Positions 10,299 through 20,941 are shown, counted from the stretch's first letter. The stretch: 64,000 bases of DNA from Eleftheria terrae (GCF_030419005.1 NZ_CP106951.1:5391963-5455962), one strand, 5' to 3'. Made by a program: numbers and translations. Notes: generated by a model not told the origin, from the letters alone.

Positions 10299-10362
10299 GT
10301 CGGGCGGAAGAGGGGGCACCTAGAGTCGGCGTGTCCTGATCGCGGGCGCCTGCGGCGCCGGC

Positions 10363-12711
10363 ATGGAAACGCCCATGGCATCACTGCACGCAGCTCCTTC
10401 ATTGTCACCCAAGGCCGCCCCGTCGGCCGCCACGTCCGTCGCCTGGGACGATCCGGGCGAGCTGGAACGCTACACCCGCTGGTCGGAAGACGACAGCGCA
10501 CCGCGCCTGGCCGATTCGGTGCTGGCCATCGAGGGCATGTACTGCGCGGCATGCTCGCTGACCATCGAGCAGGCCTTGCTGGCGGTGCCGGGCGTGCGGC
10601 AGGCCGAGGTCAATCCGGCCAGCCGGCGGGCGCGCGTGCGCTGGGACCCGGCCGAAACCCGGGCGTCCGCCCTGGCCGCCGCCATCGAAGGCGCCGGCTA
10701 CCGTGCCTGGCCGGCCCTGTCGCTGCAGGCCGAGCAGGACCGCCACCAGGAGCGCCGCCGCGCGCTGTGGCGGCTGTTCGTGGCCGGCTTCTGCATGATG
10801 CAGGTCATGATGTACGCCGCGCCCATCTACTGGGCCGGCCCCGGCGAGATGAGCGCCGACATCGTGCGCCTGCTGCAGTGGGCCAGCTGGCTGCTGAGCG
10901 TGCCGGTGCTGCTGTTCTCGGCCGGGCCCTTCCTGCGCGGGGCATGGCGTGACTTGCGTCACGCCCGCATCGGCATGGACGTGCCGGTGGCGCTCGGCAT
11001 CCTTGTCACCTTCGTCGCCAGCACCGGGGCCACGGTGCAGCCGGGGGGCCTGTTCGGCAGCGAGGTCTACTTCGACTCGCTGACGATGTTCGTCTTCTTT
11101 CTGCTGTGCGGGCGCTCGCTGGAGCTGCGCGCCCGTGCCGCCACGGCCGGCGCGCTGGAGAGCCTGCTGCAGCGCCTGCCCGAGGTGGTGGAGCGCCTGA
11201 CCGACGAGGGTGGGGTGGAGTCGGTCCCGGTGCGCCGGCTGCGGCCGGGCGACCGCGTGAGGGTGCGCGCCGGCCAGGCTTTTCCCGCCGACGCCTGCCT
11301 GGTCGATGGCGAGGCGCAGGTGGACGAAGCCTTGCTGACCGGCGAATCCCACCCCCAGTTGCGCCGGGTCGGCGAATCGGTGGTGGCCGGCAGCTTCAAC
11401 CTGTCATCGCCGGTGGTGGTGGAGGTGCAGCGGGTCGGCGACGACACCCGCTATGCGCAGATCGTCTCGATGATGCAGCGTGCCGCGGTCGAGCGGCCGG
11501 AGCTGGCGCGCCTGGCCGACCGCCTGGCCGGCCCGTTCCTGTGGGCCGTGCTGTTGCTGGCCGGGGCGGCGGCGTGGGCCTGGTCCTTCATCGATCCGCA
11601 GCGCAGTGTCTGGGTGGCGGTGTCGGTGCTCATCGTCACCTGCCCGTGCGCGCTGTCGCTCGCCACGCCGTCCGCCCTGCTGGCGGCCGCCGGCGCACTG
11701 GCGCGCCGCGGCATGCTGGTGCAGCGGCTGCATGCGCTGGAAGCATTGGCCCAGGCCGAGGTGTTCGTCTTCGACAAGACCGGCACGCTGACCGAGGACC
11801 GCCTGGTGCTCGCCCACCTGGAAGTCTTCGATGTCGGCACGCGGGCCACTGCCCTGGCGCAGGCGGCTGCCCTGGCGGCGCAGTCGCTGCACCCGGTGGC
11901 CCGGGCGGTGTGCGCGGCGGCCGGCGGGGCGGCCGAAGCGGTGTTCACCGAGGTTCGCGAGGTGCCAGGGCAGGGCCTGCAGGGCCGCGACGCGCAGGGC
12001 CGCTGCTGGCGGTTGGGCTCGGCGCGCTTTGCCTGCCCGACGGTGGAGCTGTCCGCCCATGACGGGCCGGCGGCGTGGTTGTCGGTCGACGGCGCGCCGG
12101 CGGCCCTCCTGGCCTTCGAAGAGCAGCTGCGCCCGGACGCCCGCAGCGCCATCGCGCAGCTGCGCGACGAAGGGCTGGAGCTGATGCTGCTGTCTGGCGA
12201 CCGGCCGCAGGCTGCCTGGCGGGTGGCGCGCGGGCTCGGCATCCTGCATTGCCAGGCCGGGGCGACGCCCGAAGACAAGCTGGCCGCCATCCGCGCCGCC
12301 CAGGCGCGGGGCCGACGGGTGGCCATGGTGGGGGACGGCATCAACGACGCGCCGGTGCTCGCCGCGGCCGATGTGTCGATCGCCATGGGGCAGGGCGCGC
12401 CGCTGGCGCGGGCGCAGGCCGACCTGACCCTGCTGGGCGGCCGGCTGGCCGACCTGGTCGAGGCTCGCCGGCTGGCCCGGCGCACCCTGCGCGTGGTGCG
12501 CCAGAACCTGCTCTGGGCGGCCCTCTACAACGCCACCTGCGTGCCGCTGGCCCTGCTCGGCCTGATGCCGGCCTGGCTGGCCGGCCTGGGCATGGCGGCC
12601 AGCTCGCTGCTGGTGGTGCTCAATGCCGCTCGCCTCAGCCGGGCCACCGCCCCGCGCGCCCAGGCGAGCGCGGCTCCCCCTCACGCACAGGTCGCCGCCA
12701 CCGCGGCGTGA
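10363..12711 (+). CDS. ccoI: Copper-translocating P-type ATPase, cbb3 oxidase assembly
   Basis: 782 residues. It exports Cu across the inner membrane for insertion into cbb3 oxidase. One heavy-metal-associated domain has the metal site GMYCAACS (about 58-65). Eight membrane helices are predicted. The intramembrane metal motif CPCALSLATPSA is near 426, the phosphorylation site DKTGTLTEDR near 470, and MVGDGINDAPVLAAADVSIAMG follows. CcoI/FixI proteins share this layout. ccoS follows after 6 bp and ccoN after that. A second in-frame ATG at 10378 could be the true start; no strong ribosome site decides. Confidence 0.95.
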   Translation: METPMASLHAAPSLSPKAAPSAATSVAWDDPGELERYTRWSEDDSAPRLADSVLAIEGMYCAACSLTIEQALLAVPGVRQAEVNPASRRARVRWDPAETRASALAAAIEGAGYRAWPALSLQAEQDRHQERRRALWRLFVAGFCMMQVMMYAAPIYWAGPGEMSADIVRLLQWASWLLSVPVLLFSAGPFLRGAWRDLRHARIGMDVPVALGILVTFVASTGATVQPGGLFGSEVYFDSLTMFVFFLLCGRSLELRARAATAGALESLLQRLPEVVERLTDEGGVESVPVRRLRPGDRVRVRAGQAFPADACLVDGEAQVDEALLTGESHPQLRRVGESVVAGSFNLSSPVVVEVQRVGDDTRYAQIVSMMQRAAVERPELARLADRLAGPFLWAVLLLAGAAAWAWSFIDPQRSVWVAVSVLIVTCPCALSLATPSALLAAAGALARRGMLVQRLHALEALAQAEVFVFDKTGTLTEDRLVLAHLEVFDVGTRATALAQAAALAAQSLHPVARAVCAAAGGAAEAVFTEVREVPGQGLQGRDAQGRCWRLGSARFACPTVELSAHDGPAAWLSVDGAPAALLAFEEQLRPDARSAIAQLRDEGLELMLLSGDRPQAAWRVARGLGILHCQAGATPEDKLAAIRAAQARGRRVAMVGDGINDAPVLAAADVSIAMGQGAPLARAQADLTLLGGRLADLVEARRLARRTLRVVRQNLLWAALYNATCVPLALLGLMPAWLAGLGMAASSLLVVLNAARLSRATAPRAQASAAPPHAQVAATAA

Positions 12712-12717
12712 CTTCCC

Positions 12718-12894
12718 ATGGACATCCTCTTTTTGCTCGTGCCGCTCTCGGTGCTGCTGGTCATGGCGCTGCTTGCGCTGTTCGCCTGGGCCCTGCATGG
12801 CGGCCAATTCGACAACGTGGAGCGTGAAGGAGAGCGCATCCTGTGGGATGACGCGCTCCCCCCACGCGCCAGGGTTGACGGCGATCAAGCCTGA
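12718..12894 (+). CDS. ccoS: cbb3-type cytochrome oxidase assembly protein CcoS
   Basis: 58 residues: one N-terminal membrane helix (about 2-26, [20 protein letters not shown]) and the family signature [22 protein letters not shown]. CcoS is needed for cofactor insertion into cbb3 oxidase. It begins 6 bp after ccoI, so the two are co-transcribed. The last codons overlap an FNR-type site that faces ccoN, so coding and regulatory information share the same bases. Confidence 0.95.
   Translation: MDILFLLVPLSVLLVMALLALFAWALHGGQFDNVEREGERILWDDALPPRARVDGDQA
12875..12888. promoter_or_regulatory. FNR box controlling ccoN
   Basis: TTGACGGCGATCAA matches TTGAT-N4-ATCAA with one mismatch. It lies in the last codons of ccoS. 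Its centre is about 63 bp before the ccoN ATG; activation from -41.5 would place the transcript start near 12923, leaving a normal leader. ccoN operons are classic FNR targets and an fnr gene lies in the same locus. Confidence 0.75.
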
Positions 12895-12944
12895 GGGAAA
12901 ACCCTTCGAAAAGAATGGCAACAGTCATCAACGAGAGAGTCTCC

Positions 12945-14399
12945 ATGAGTGCCACAACGTCCAAAGCGGCCCCGGCGGCGGTGAACTACAACGACAAGGT
13001 CGTGCGTCAGTTCTCCATCGCGGCGGTGGTCTGGGGGGTGGTCGGCATGCTGGTCGGCGCCTTCATCGCCGCCCAGCTCGCCTGGCCCGAACTGAACTTC
13101 GGGGTGCCCTGGCTGAGCTACGGCCGGCTGCGTCCCCTGCACACCAACGCGGTGATCTTCGCCTTCGGCGGCTGCGCGCTGTTCGCCACCAGCTACTACG
13201 TGGTGCAGCGCACCTGCCAGGTCAGCCTGATTTCCGACAAGCTGGCCGCCTTCACCTTCTGGGGCTGGCAGGCCGTCATCGTTGCGGCCGCCATTTCGCT
13301 GCCGCTCGGCTACACCAGCGGCAAGGAATACGCCGAGCTGGAATGGCCGATCGACATCCTGATCGCCCTTGTCTGGGTGTCGTACGCGGTGGTCTTCTTC
13401 GGCACCGTCGGCCTGCGCCGGGTGCGCCACATCTACGTGGCCAACTGGTTCTTCGGCGGCTTCATCCTGGCGGTGGCCCTGCTGCACATCGTCAACAGCG
13501 CGGCCATGCCGGTCAGCTTCTGGAAGAGCTATTCCGCCTACGCCGGCGTGCAGGACGCCATGGTGCAGTGGTGGTACGGCCACAACGCGGTGGGCTTCTT
13601 CCTGACCGCGGGCTTCCTGGGGATGATGTACTACTTCATCCCCAAGCAGGCCGAACGGCCGGTGTACTCCTACCGGCTGTCCATCGTGCACTTCTGGGCG
13701 CTGATCTTCACCTACATGTGGGCCGGCCCCCACCACCTGCACTACACCGCGCTGCCGGACTGGGCGCAATCGGTCGGCATGCTGTTCTCGCTGATCCTGC
13801 TCGCGCCGAGCTGGGGCGGCATGATCAACGGCATCATGACCCTGTCGGGCGCCTGGCACAAACTGCGTGACGACCCCATCCTGAAGTTCCTGATCGTCTC
13901 GCTGTCCTTCTACGGCATGTCGACCTTCGAGGGCCCGATGATGTCGATCAAGACGGTCAACGCGCTGTCGCACTACACCGACTGGACCGTGGGCCACGTG
14001 CACGCCGGCGCCCTGGGCTGGGTGGGCTTCATCACGATGGGATCGCTGTACTACCTGATCCCCCGGCTGTTCGGCCAGAAGCGCATGTTCAGCGTCAAGG
14101 CCATCGAGCTGCATTTCTGGATCGCCACCATCGGCGTGGTGCTCTACATCGCCGCCATGTGGATCGCCGGCGTGATGCAGGGCCTGATGTGGCGCGCCGT
14201 GAACCCCGACGGCACGCTGGCCTACAGCTTCGTCGAGAGCGTGAAGGCCACCTATCCCTTCTACGTGGTGCGCCTGATGGGCGGCCTGCTCTACCTGGGC
14301 GGCATGCTGATCATGGCCTGGAACACCTGGATGACCGCCCGCGGCGAGCGCGCTGCCCAGCCGGCCGGCCTGCCCGTGGCAGCCGCGGCCAACGCCTGA
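12945..14399 (+). CDS. ccoN: cbb3-type cytochrome c oxidase subunit I
   Basis: 484 residues, about 12 membrane helices. It is the catalytic subunit with low-spin heme b and the heme b3-CuB centre, reducing O2 at high affinity. Ligand regions are visible: [51 protein letters not shown] (CuB histidines) and [17 protein letters not shown]. The start at 12945 was preferred to an ATG 10 codons earlier because GAGAGAG lies just before it. It heads ccoNOQP, and an FNR box precedes it. Confidence 0.97.
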   Translation: MSATTSKAAPAAVNYNDKVVRQFSIAAVVWGVVGMLVGAFIAAQLAWPELNFGVPWLSYGRLRPLHTNAVIFAFGGCALFATSYYVVQRTCQVSLISDKLAAFTFWGWQAVIVAAAISLPLGYTSGKEYAELEWPIDILIALVWVSYAVVFFGTVGLRRVRHIYVANWFFGGFILAVALLHIVNSAAMPVSFWKSYSAYAGVQDAMVQWWYGHNAVGFFLTAGFLGMMYYFIPKQAERPVYSYRLSIVHFWALIFTYMWAGPHHLHYTALPDWAQSVGMLFSLILLAPSWGGMINGIMTLSGAWHKLRDDPILKFLIVSLSFYGMSTFEGPMMSIKTVNALSHYTDWTVGHVHAGALGWVGFITMGSLYYLIPRLFGQKRMFSVKAIELHFWIATIGVVLYIAAMWIAGVMQGLMWRAVNPDGTLAYSFVESVKATYPFYVVRLMGGLLYLGGMLIMAWNTWMTARGERAAQPAGLPVAAAANA

Positions 14400-14427
14400 G
14401 CGGGCTGGACGCAATCAAGGAATCGAT

Positions 14428-15060
14428 ATGGCTCACTCCAAGCAACAAGACGGCGGCGGCTTCTCGCACGAGAAGATCGAGACCAACAACTTCCTGATGA
14501 TCGTGCTGATCGTGCTGGTGGTGTCGGTCGGCGGACTGGTCGAGATCGTGCCGCTGTTCTTCCAGAAGTCCACCACCGAGGCGGTGGTGGGCGTCAAGCC
14601 CTACACCGCGCTGCAGCTGGCCGGGCGCGACGTCTACATCCGCGAGGGTTGCTACAACTGCCACTCGCAGATGATCCGGCCCTTCCGTGCCGAGACGCTG
14701 CGCTACGGCCACTACTCGGTGGCAGGCGAGTTCGTCTACGACCATCCCTTCCAGTGGGGCTCCAAGCGCACCGGCCCGGACCTGCACCGTGTCGGCGGCC
14801 GCTACAGCGACGAATGGCACCGCGTGCACCTGAACAACCCGCGCGACGTGGTGCCCGAGTCCAATATGCCGGCCTACCCGTGGCTGGCGGCCACCCCGGT
14901 CGACCCGCAGACCATGGCGCCGCGGCTCAAGGCCCTGCGCACGGTGGGCGTGCCGTATACGGACGCCGAGATCGCCTCGGCCGGCGAGGACGTCAAGGGC
15001 AAGACCGAGCTGGACGCGGTGGTCGCGTACCTGCAGGTGCTGGGCACCGCCCTCAAGTGA
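14428..15060 (+). CDS. ccoO: cbb3-type cytochrome c oxidase subunit II (monoheme)
   Basis: 210 residues. An N-terminal membrane anchor (about 24-46) is followed by a periplasmic mono-heme cytochrome c domain with [14 protein letters not shown] (CXXCH) and a methionine ligand in the SNMPAYPWL region. It passes electrons from CcoP to CcoN. It lies 28 bp after ccoN, with AAGGAATCG before the ATG. Confidence 0.97.
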   Translation: MAHSKQQDGGGFSHEKIETNNFLMIVLIVLVVSVGGLVEIVPLFFQKSTTEAVVGVKPYTALQLAGRDVYIREGCYNCHSQMIRPFRAETLRYGHYSVAGEFVYDHPFQWGSKRTGPDLHRVGGRYSDEWHRVHLNNPRDVVPESNMPAYPWLAATPVDPQTMAPRLKALRTVGVPYTDAEIASAGEDVKGKTELDAVVAYLQVLGTALK

Positions 15061-15073
15061 ACCGGAGACGACC

Positions 15074-15217
15074 ATGAATTTCGACGTCAACGATCTGCGC
15101 ACCGCGGTCACCCTGCTGTCGCTCGCCGTGTTCATCGGCATCTGCGCCTGGGCCTATGCGCGGCGCAACCGCAGCAGCTTCGACGAGGCTGCGCGGCTTC
15201 CCTTCCAGTCCGAATAG
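15074..15217 (+). CDS. ccoQ: cbb3-type cytochrome oxidase subunit CcoQ/FixQ
   Basis: 47 residues with a single membrane helix (about 9-28) and the tail YARRNRSSFDEAARLPF, the usual CcoQ pattern. It helps stabilise CcoP in the complex. It sits between ccoO and ccoP as in other cbb3 operons, with CCGGAGACGACC before the ATG. Confidence 0.93.
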   Translation: MNFDVNDLRTAVTLLSLAVFIGICAWAYARRNRSSFDEAARLPFQSE

Positions 15218-15238
15218 CAGCCGCCTGCAGGAGAGACC

Positions 15239-16171
15239 ATGAGTGACTTTATCAACAGCGGCTGGTCGGTGTACATCGCCGCCGCCACGGTGATCGGCGT
15301 GCTGGCCTGCCTGGCGCTGCTCGTCATCGCCAGCAAGCGCAAGGTCATGTCGGAGGACGACACCACCGGCCACGTGTGGGACGGCGACCTGCGCGAGCTG
15401 AACAACCCGCTGCCGCGCTGGTGGATGGTGCTGTTCGTGCTGACCTGCCTGTTCGCCTTCGGCTACCTGGTGCTCTATCCGGGCCTGGGCAGCTACCAGG
15501 GCACCCAGGGCTGGTCGCAGGAGGCCCAGTACCGCGCCGAGGTGGAGCAGGCCCGGCAGGAACTGGCGCCGCTGTACGCCCGCTTCGAGAACCAGGGGGC
15601 ACCGCAGCTCGCCTCCGACAGCCAGGCCATGGGCATCGGCGAGCGGCTGTTCGTGAACAACTGCTCCCAGTGCCACGGCTCCGATGCGCGCGGCAGCAAG
15701 GGCTTCCCCAACCTGACCGACGGTGACTGGCTCTACGGTGGCTCGCACGAGCAGATCATGGAGACCATCGCCAAGGGCCGCCACGGCACCATGCCGCCGA
15801 TGGCCGCTGCAGTGGGCAATGGCGAGGAAGTTCGCCAGCTGGCCAACTATGTGCTGAGCCTGTCGGGCAGCCCGCACAACTCGGTGGCCGCCCAGCTGGG
15901 CCGCTCCAAGTTCGGCGCCTGTGCCGCCTGCCACGGCATGGACGGGCGCGGCAACCAGGCCCTGGGCGCGCCCAACCTGACCGACCGCGTCTGGCTGCAC
16001 GGCTGGGGCGAGCAGGCCATCGTCAACATGATCAACAACGGCAAGGCCAACCAGATGCCGGCGCACGGCGACAAGCTGACGCCCACGCAGATCCGCGTGC
16101 TGGCGGCTTATGTCTGGGGCCTGTCGCACCCGGCGGGCACGGTGGCCGCGGCGACTGCAGCGGCGAAGTAA
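15239..16171 (+). CDS. ccoP: cbb3-type cytochrome c oxidase subunit III (diheme)
   Basis: 310 residues. N-terminal membrane segments (about 8-30 and 58-80) surround the typical HVWDGDLRELNNPLPRWW. Two periplasmic cytochrome c domains carry NNCSQCHGSDARG and GACAACHGMDGRG, each with a CXXCH heme site. The methionine ligand regions are GTMPPMAAAVG and NQMPAHGDKL. It is the electron entry subunit of the oxidase. AGGAGAG lies before its ATG. Confidence 0.97.
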   Translation: MSDFINSGWSVYIAAATVIGVLACLALLVIASKRKVMSEDDTTGHVWDGDLRELNNPLPRWWMVLFVLTCLFAFGYLVLYPGLGSYQGTQGWSQEAQYRAEVEQARQELAPLYARFENQGAPQLASDSQAMGIGERLFVNNCSQCHGSDARGSKGFPNLTDGDWLYGGSHEQIMETIAKGRHGTMPPMAAAVGNGEEVRQLANYVLSLSGSPHNSVAAQLGRSKFGACAACHGMDGRGNQALGAPNLTDRVWLHGWGEQAIVNMINNGKANQMPAHGDKLTPTQIRVLAAYVWGLSHPAGTVAAATAAAK

Positions 16172-16190
16172 GGCAAGAAGGAGGCCGGTG

Positions 16191-17660
<1,470 letters not shown>

Positions 17661-17682
17661 GCGTGCGCCGAGGAGGATACGC

Positions 17683-17982
17683 ATGAGTTCGACAACAAGC
17701 ACTGCCCCGCGGGCCGGCTGGTGGCGCGAGCCGATGATGTGGCTGGTGGTCGGTGGCCCGGCCGCCGTGGTGGTGGCCGGTGTGGCCACCTTCGTCATCG
17801 CGGCGCAGCGGCCGGACCCGGTGCTGGCCGAGGACTACTACCGCCGTGGCATCGAGATCAACCAGACGCTGCGGTCCTCGGCCGGCGGCCCGGCCTCGCA
17901 TGAAGCGGTGCCCGAGGGCCTGCGCCCCGCACTGCAGGCCCGCAACCATGCGGCCACGCCGGTAGCGGCACCGCAACCCTGA
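17683..17982 (+). CDS. ccoH: FixH/CcoH family protein
   Basis: 99 residues, with one membrane helix (about 17-40, MWLVVGGPAAVVVAGVATFVI) and the family motif RPDPVLAEDYYRRGIEINQTL. CcoH stabilises early cbb3 assembly intermediates. It follows ccoG by 22 bp with GAGGA upstream. It is shorter than many FixH proteins, which have a larger periplasmic part. This small form is common in Burkholderiales. Confidence 0.88.
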   Translation: MSSTTSTAPRAGWWREPMMWLVVGGPAAVVVAGVATFVIAAQRPDPVLAEDYYRRGIEINQTLRSSAGGPASHEAVPEGLRPALQARNHAATPVAAPQP

Positions 17983-18005
17983 GCCAGCCAGCAAGGAGCG
18001 GCCCG

Positions 18006-18296
18006 ATGAAACAGCGCTGGATGTGGATCGCCTGGCCCGCCTTCCTGGTCGCCGGCGGCATTGAAATGCTGGTGTTCGCGATGGTCGACCCGCAGGACCT
18101 GCACTGGTTCGGCGACGGCCCCATCGAGCTCTCGCGCTCGGCCATCTACACCGTGGCCTTTTTCGTGTTTTGGGGCGCGGCGGCCTTGTCGAGTGCGCTC
18201 ACCTGCCTGTTGTCGCGCTCACCGTTCGAGGTGAACCGCTGCCCCCTGCCGCTGGACGGCCGTCCGGCCGCCTGCCCACGCCCCCCGGGTCGTTGA
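18006..18296 (+). CDS. Small inner-membrane protein of the cco locus, function unknown
   Basis: 96 residues, start supported by AAGGAGCGGCCCG before the ATG. Two predicted membrane helices (about 5-26 and 46-70) are separated by a polar loop DPQDLHWFGDGPIELS, and a Pro/Arg-rich tail follows. It lies 23 bp after ccoH, so it is probably co-transcribed with ccoG and ccoH. I recognise no characterised family. The position suggests a role with cbb3 assembly or another membrane redox step, but this is context only. Confidence 0.75.
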   Translation: MKQRWMWIAWPAFLVAGGIEMLVFAMVDPQDLHWFGDGPIELSRSAIYTVAFFVFWGAAALSSALTCLLSRSPFEVNRCPLPLDGRPAACPRPPGR

Positions 18297-18566
18297 CCCG
18301 CGCCGCACCCCGCGCGGCCCACGCGGGCGCAGCGGCCGCGCTTTGCATGGCGCGAGGCGCGGTGGCCGCGGAAATGGATGGCCGAAGCGAGGGTAGAGAG
18401 GCGGGGAGGAGGCCGAGGAAATGGCCGAGGGAGTGGCCAAGGGAGTAGTGGCCAAGGCCGTGGCGGAGGAAATGGCAGAGCAGGGCGCCCGCGTCCTGTC
18501 GCCAGCCGGGCGTGCCGGCCCGGCCCGGGAAGCCGCCCGCCGCCTGCGGCGGGTGCTGCAGCCGCC
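18297..18566. other. Purine-rich non-coding stretch between convergent ccoH-region genes and fnr
   Basis: 270 bp with no supported gene. About 18360-18480 is strongly G/A-rich on the plus strand, with imperfect repeats built on GGCCGAGG and GGCCAAGG. It may have arisen by local duplication. No clear terminator is seen. Confidence 0.6.
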
Positions 18567-18601
18567 CTCAGCAGGGCCCGCTGTGGCTCAGCAGGGCCCG
18601 C
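18567..18601. repeat. 15-bp direct repeat, 20-bp period, across the fnr stop codon
   Basis: CTCAGCAGGGCCCGC occurs at 18567-18581 and again at 18587-18601. The two copies are read in different frames at the 3' end of fnr: one encodes Arg-Ala-Leu-Leu, the other supplies Gly-Pro-Cys and the stop. Confidence 0.85.
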
Positions 18602-19437
18602 AGGCCTTCCAGCTTCAGGATGCGGATGTGGCGCTGCTTGACTTCCAGCACGCCGTCGTCCTGGAACTTCGAGAAGGTGCGGCTGACCGTCTCCAGCTTC
18701 AGGCCCAGGTAGCTGCCGATCTCCTCGCGCGTCATGCGCAGCACCAGCTGGGAAGGCGAGAAGCCGCGCGCTTCCAGCCGCTGTGTGAGGTTCAGCAGGA
18801 AGGCCGCCAGGCGCTCCTCGGCTCGCATGCTGCCCAGCAGCAGCATCACGCCGTGGTCGCGCACGATCTCCCGGCTCATGATCTTGTGGAAGGAGTGCTG
18901 CAGCTCGGTGAACTCGCGCGACAGCGTTTCCAGCTGGGAGTAGGGAATCAGGCAGACCTGCGAGTCCTCCAGCGCAATGGCGTCGCAGGTGTGGCGGTCA
19001 TGGCTGATGGCTTCCAGGCCAAGCAGCTCGCCCGCCATCTGGAAGCCGGTGACTTGGTCCCGGCCGTCCTCGGACGACACGGTGGTCTTGAAAAAGCCGG
19101 TACGCACCGCGAACAGCGACTGGAAGGGGTCGCCTGCACGGAATAGCGCATCACCGCGCTTGACGCTGCGCCGGCTGGCGATCAGCGTGTCAAGCCGGTC
19201 CAGTTCCGGGCGGGTGAGGCCGACCGGCAGGCAGAGCTCGCGCAGGTTACAGCTCGAGCAGGCCACCTTCAGTTCGTGCAGCTTGGTCACGCTGCGCGAC
19301 GGGGGTTGGCCACCGGCGGGCGCTGGCCGGCCGTTGCAGCTGCCGCCGGTGTCGGCGGTGCTGCGGGAAGCGGGGCCGGCGGACCGGGCGTCGGGGGTGG
19401 CAGGGGCGCCGGGGGAGACGGATTTGTCGAGCAGCAT
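18568..19437 (-). CDS. fnr: FNR-type oxygen-sensing transcriptional regulator
   Basis: 289 residues from the ATG at 19437 (GAGGA upstream). The four [4Fe-4S] ligands of FNR are present: C60, C63 and C69 in CSSCNLRELC, and C162 in DSQVCLIP, with the same 93-residue spacing as E. coli C29 to C122. A cyclic-nucleotide-binding fold is followed by the helix-turn-helix MTREEIGSYLGLKLETVSRTFSKF, whose E--SR residues recognise TTGAT half-sites. The N-terminal 50 residues are Pro/Ser/Gly-rich and longer than in E. coli. The gene is divergent from hemN with a shared FNR box. Confidence 0.95.
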   Translation of the reverse strand: MLLDKSVSPGAPATPDARSAGPASRSTADTGGSCNGRPAPAGGQPPSRSVTKLHELKVACSSCNLRELCLPVGLTRPELDRLDTLIASRRSVKRGDALFRAGDPFQSLFAVRTGFFKTTVSSEDGRDQVTGFQMAGELLGLEAISHDRHTCDAIALEDSQVCLIPYSQLETLSREFTELQHSFHKIMSREIVRDHGVMLLLGSMRAEERLAAFLLNLTQRLEARGFSPSQLVLRMTREEIGSYLGLKLETVSRTFSKFQDDGVLEVKQRHIRILKLEGLRALLSHSGPC

Positions 19438-19488
19438 GATGGTCCTCAAGCAATGTGCCGATTGTTCCTGGGTGGCTGCCACCGCCGC

Positions 19489-19502
19489 TTGAGCCAGATC
19501 AA
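19489..19502. promoter_or_regulatory. FNR box in the fnr-hemN divergent region
   Basis: TTGAGCCAGATCAA matches TTGAT-N4-ATCAA with one mismatch. It lies 51 bp before the fnr start and 35 bp before the hemN ATG. hemN is a known FNR target in related bacteria, and fnr often controls itself. Confidence 0.75.
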
Positions 19503-19537
19503 GGCCCGGGGCAACGGCTTTCGGCACAGTGGCTGGC

Positions 19538-20941
19538 ATGGATACCGCTGCCGCCCCCCTCTCGGCCGAGATGCTGGCTCGTTTTGACGTTGCCGGTCCT
19601 CGCTACACCTCTTATCCGACCGCCGACCGCTTCGTCGAAGCCTTCACGCCGCTGCAGTACCGCCAGGCATTGGAGCAGCGCAGCGGCGGCGTGGGTGCCG
19701 CTGGCGGAGCGCACGCACCGCTGTCAATTTATGTGCATGTGCCCTTCTGCGAGTCGGTGTGCTACTACTGCGCCTGCAACAAGGTCATCACTCGCCACCA
19801 CGAGCGCGCGGCCGAATACCTGGACGCCCTCGACCGGGAAATCGCCCTGCACGCCGCCGTGCTCGGCCGTGAGCAGACGGTGTCGCAGTTGCACTTCGGC
19901 GGCGGCAGCCCCACCTTCCTCAGCGACGAGGAACTGGAGCGGCTGATGAACAGCCTGCGTTCCGCCTTCCGCTTCGCGCCTGGTGGCGAATACTCGATCG
20001 AGGTCGACCCGCGAACCGTCACGCCCGCCCGCCTGGCCCACCTGGCCCGGCTCGGCTTCACCCGGCTGAGCTTTGGCGTGCAGGACTTCGATCCCGACGT
20101 GCAAAAGGCCGTGCACCGGGTGCAGCCGCATGACAGCGTGGTGGCCCTGATGGCCGCGGCGCGCGAGATCGGTTTCGAATCGATCAATGTCGACCTGATC
20201 TATGGCCTGCCGCGGCAGACCGCTGCGTCCTTCGCCCGCACCCTGCAGCAAGTGGCGCAATTGCGGCCCGACCGCATCGCGCTGTACGCCTACGCCCACT
20301 TGCCGCAACGCTTCAAGCCGCAACGCCGCATCGCCAGCGCCGATCTGCCGGCCCCGCCGGAGAAGGTAGGCATGCTGGCGGCCGCGATCTCCACCTTCCT
20401 GGCGGCCGGTTACGCCTACATCGGCATGGACCATTTCGCGCTGCACGGCGATGGCCTGGCCGCCGCCAAGCGCCAGGGGCGGCTGCACCGCAACTTCCAG
20501 GGCTACAGCACGCAGCCGGACTGCGATCTCATCGGCCTCGGCGTGTCGGCCATCGGCCGGGTCGGCGCCACCTACAGCCAGAACGCCAAGACGCTGGACG
20601 AGTACTACGACAGCCTGCGGCAGGGGCAGTTTCCGGTCGTGCGCGGGCTTGCGCTGCAGCGTGACGACCTGGTGCGGCGTGCGGTCATCATGGCGCTGAT
20701 GTGCCAGGGACATGTGGTGTTCGAGTCCATCGAGCTGTCCTATCTGGTCGACTTCCGCCGCTACTTCGCTGCCGAGCTGGAGGCGCTGATGCCGCTGGTC
20801 GAGCAAGGCCTGGTGACCCTTGAGCCGGACGGCCTGCGGGTGACCGCCACCGGCTGGTATTTCGTGCGGGGCATTGCCATGGTGTTCGACCGCTACCTGC
20901 AGGCCGACCGCAGCCGCGAGCGCTTCTCTCGCATCATTTGA
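19538..20941 (+). CDS. hemN: Oxygen-independent coproporphyrinogen III oxidase
   Basis: 467 residues. It is a radical-SAM enzyme that decarboxylates coproporphyrinogen III in heme synthesis when oxygen is low. The cluster motif CESVCYYCAC (C71, C75, C78) follows SIYVHVPF. Other matches are LHFGGGSPTFL, SIEVDPRTVT, RLSFGVQDFDPDVQKAVHRVQ and NVDLIYGLPRQT. The ATG at 19538 is used; a GTG three codons earlier is possible. No good ribosome site precedes either. It supplies heme for the adjacent cbb3 oxidase. Confidence 0.96.
   Translation: MDTAAAPLSAEMLARFDVAGPRYTSYPTADRFVEAFTPLQYRQALEQRSGGVGAAGGAHAPLSIYVHVPFCESVCYYCACNKVITRHHERAAEYLDALDREIALHAAVLGREQTVSQLHFGGGSPTFLSDEELERLMNSLRSAFRFAPGGEYSIEVDPRTVTPARLAHLARLGFTRLSFGVQDFDPDVQKAVHRVQPHDSVVALMAAAREIGFESINVDLIYGLPRQTAASFARTLQQVAQLRPDRIALYAYAHLPQRFKPQRRIASADLPAPPEKVGMLAAAISTFLAAGYAYIGMDHFALHGDGLAAAKRQGRLHRNFQGYSTQPDCDLIGLGVSAIGRVGATYSQNAKTLDEYYDSLRQGQFPVVRGLALQRDDLVRRAVIMALMCQGHVVFESIELSYLVDFRRYFAAELEALMPLVEQGLVTLEPDGLRVTATGWYFVRGIAMVFDRYLQADRSRERFSRII

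Noticed and set aside
18421..18567. Possible small Ala/Glu-rich protein in the purine-rich stretch before fnr
   Set aside because: No ribosome site, repetitive composition, and the frame runs into the antisense of fnr.
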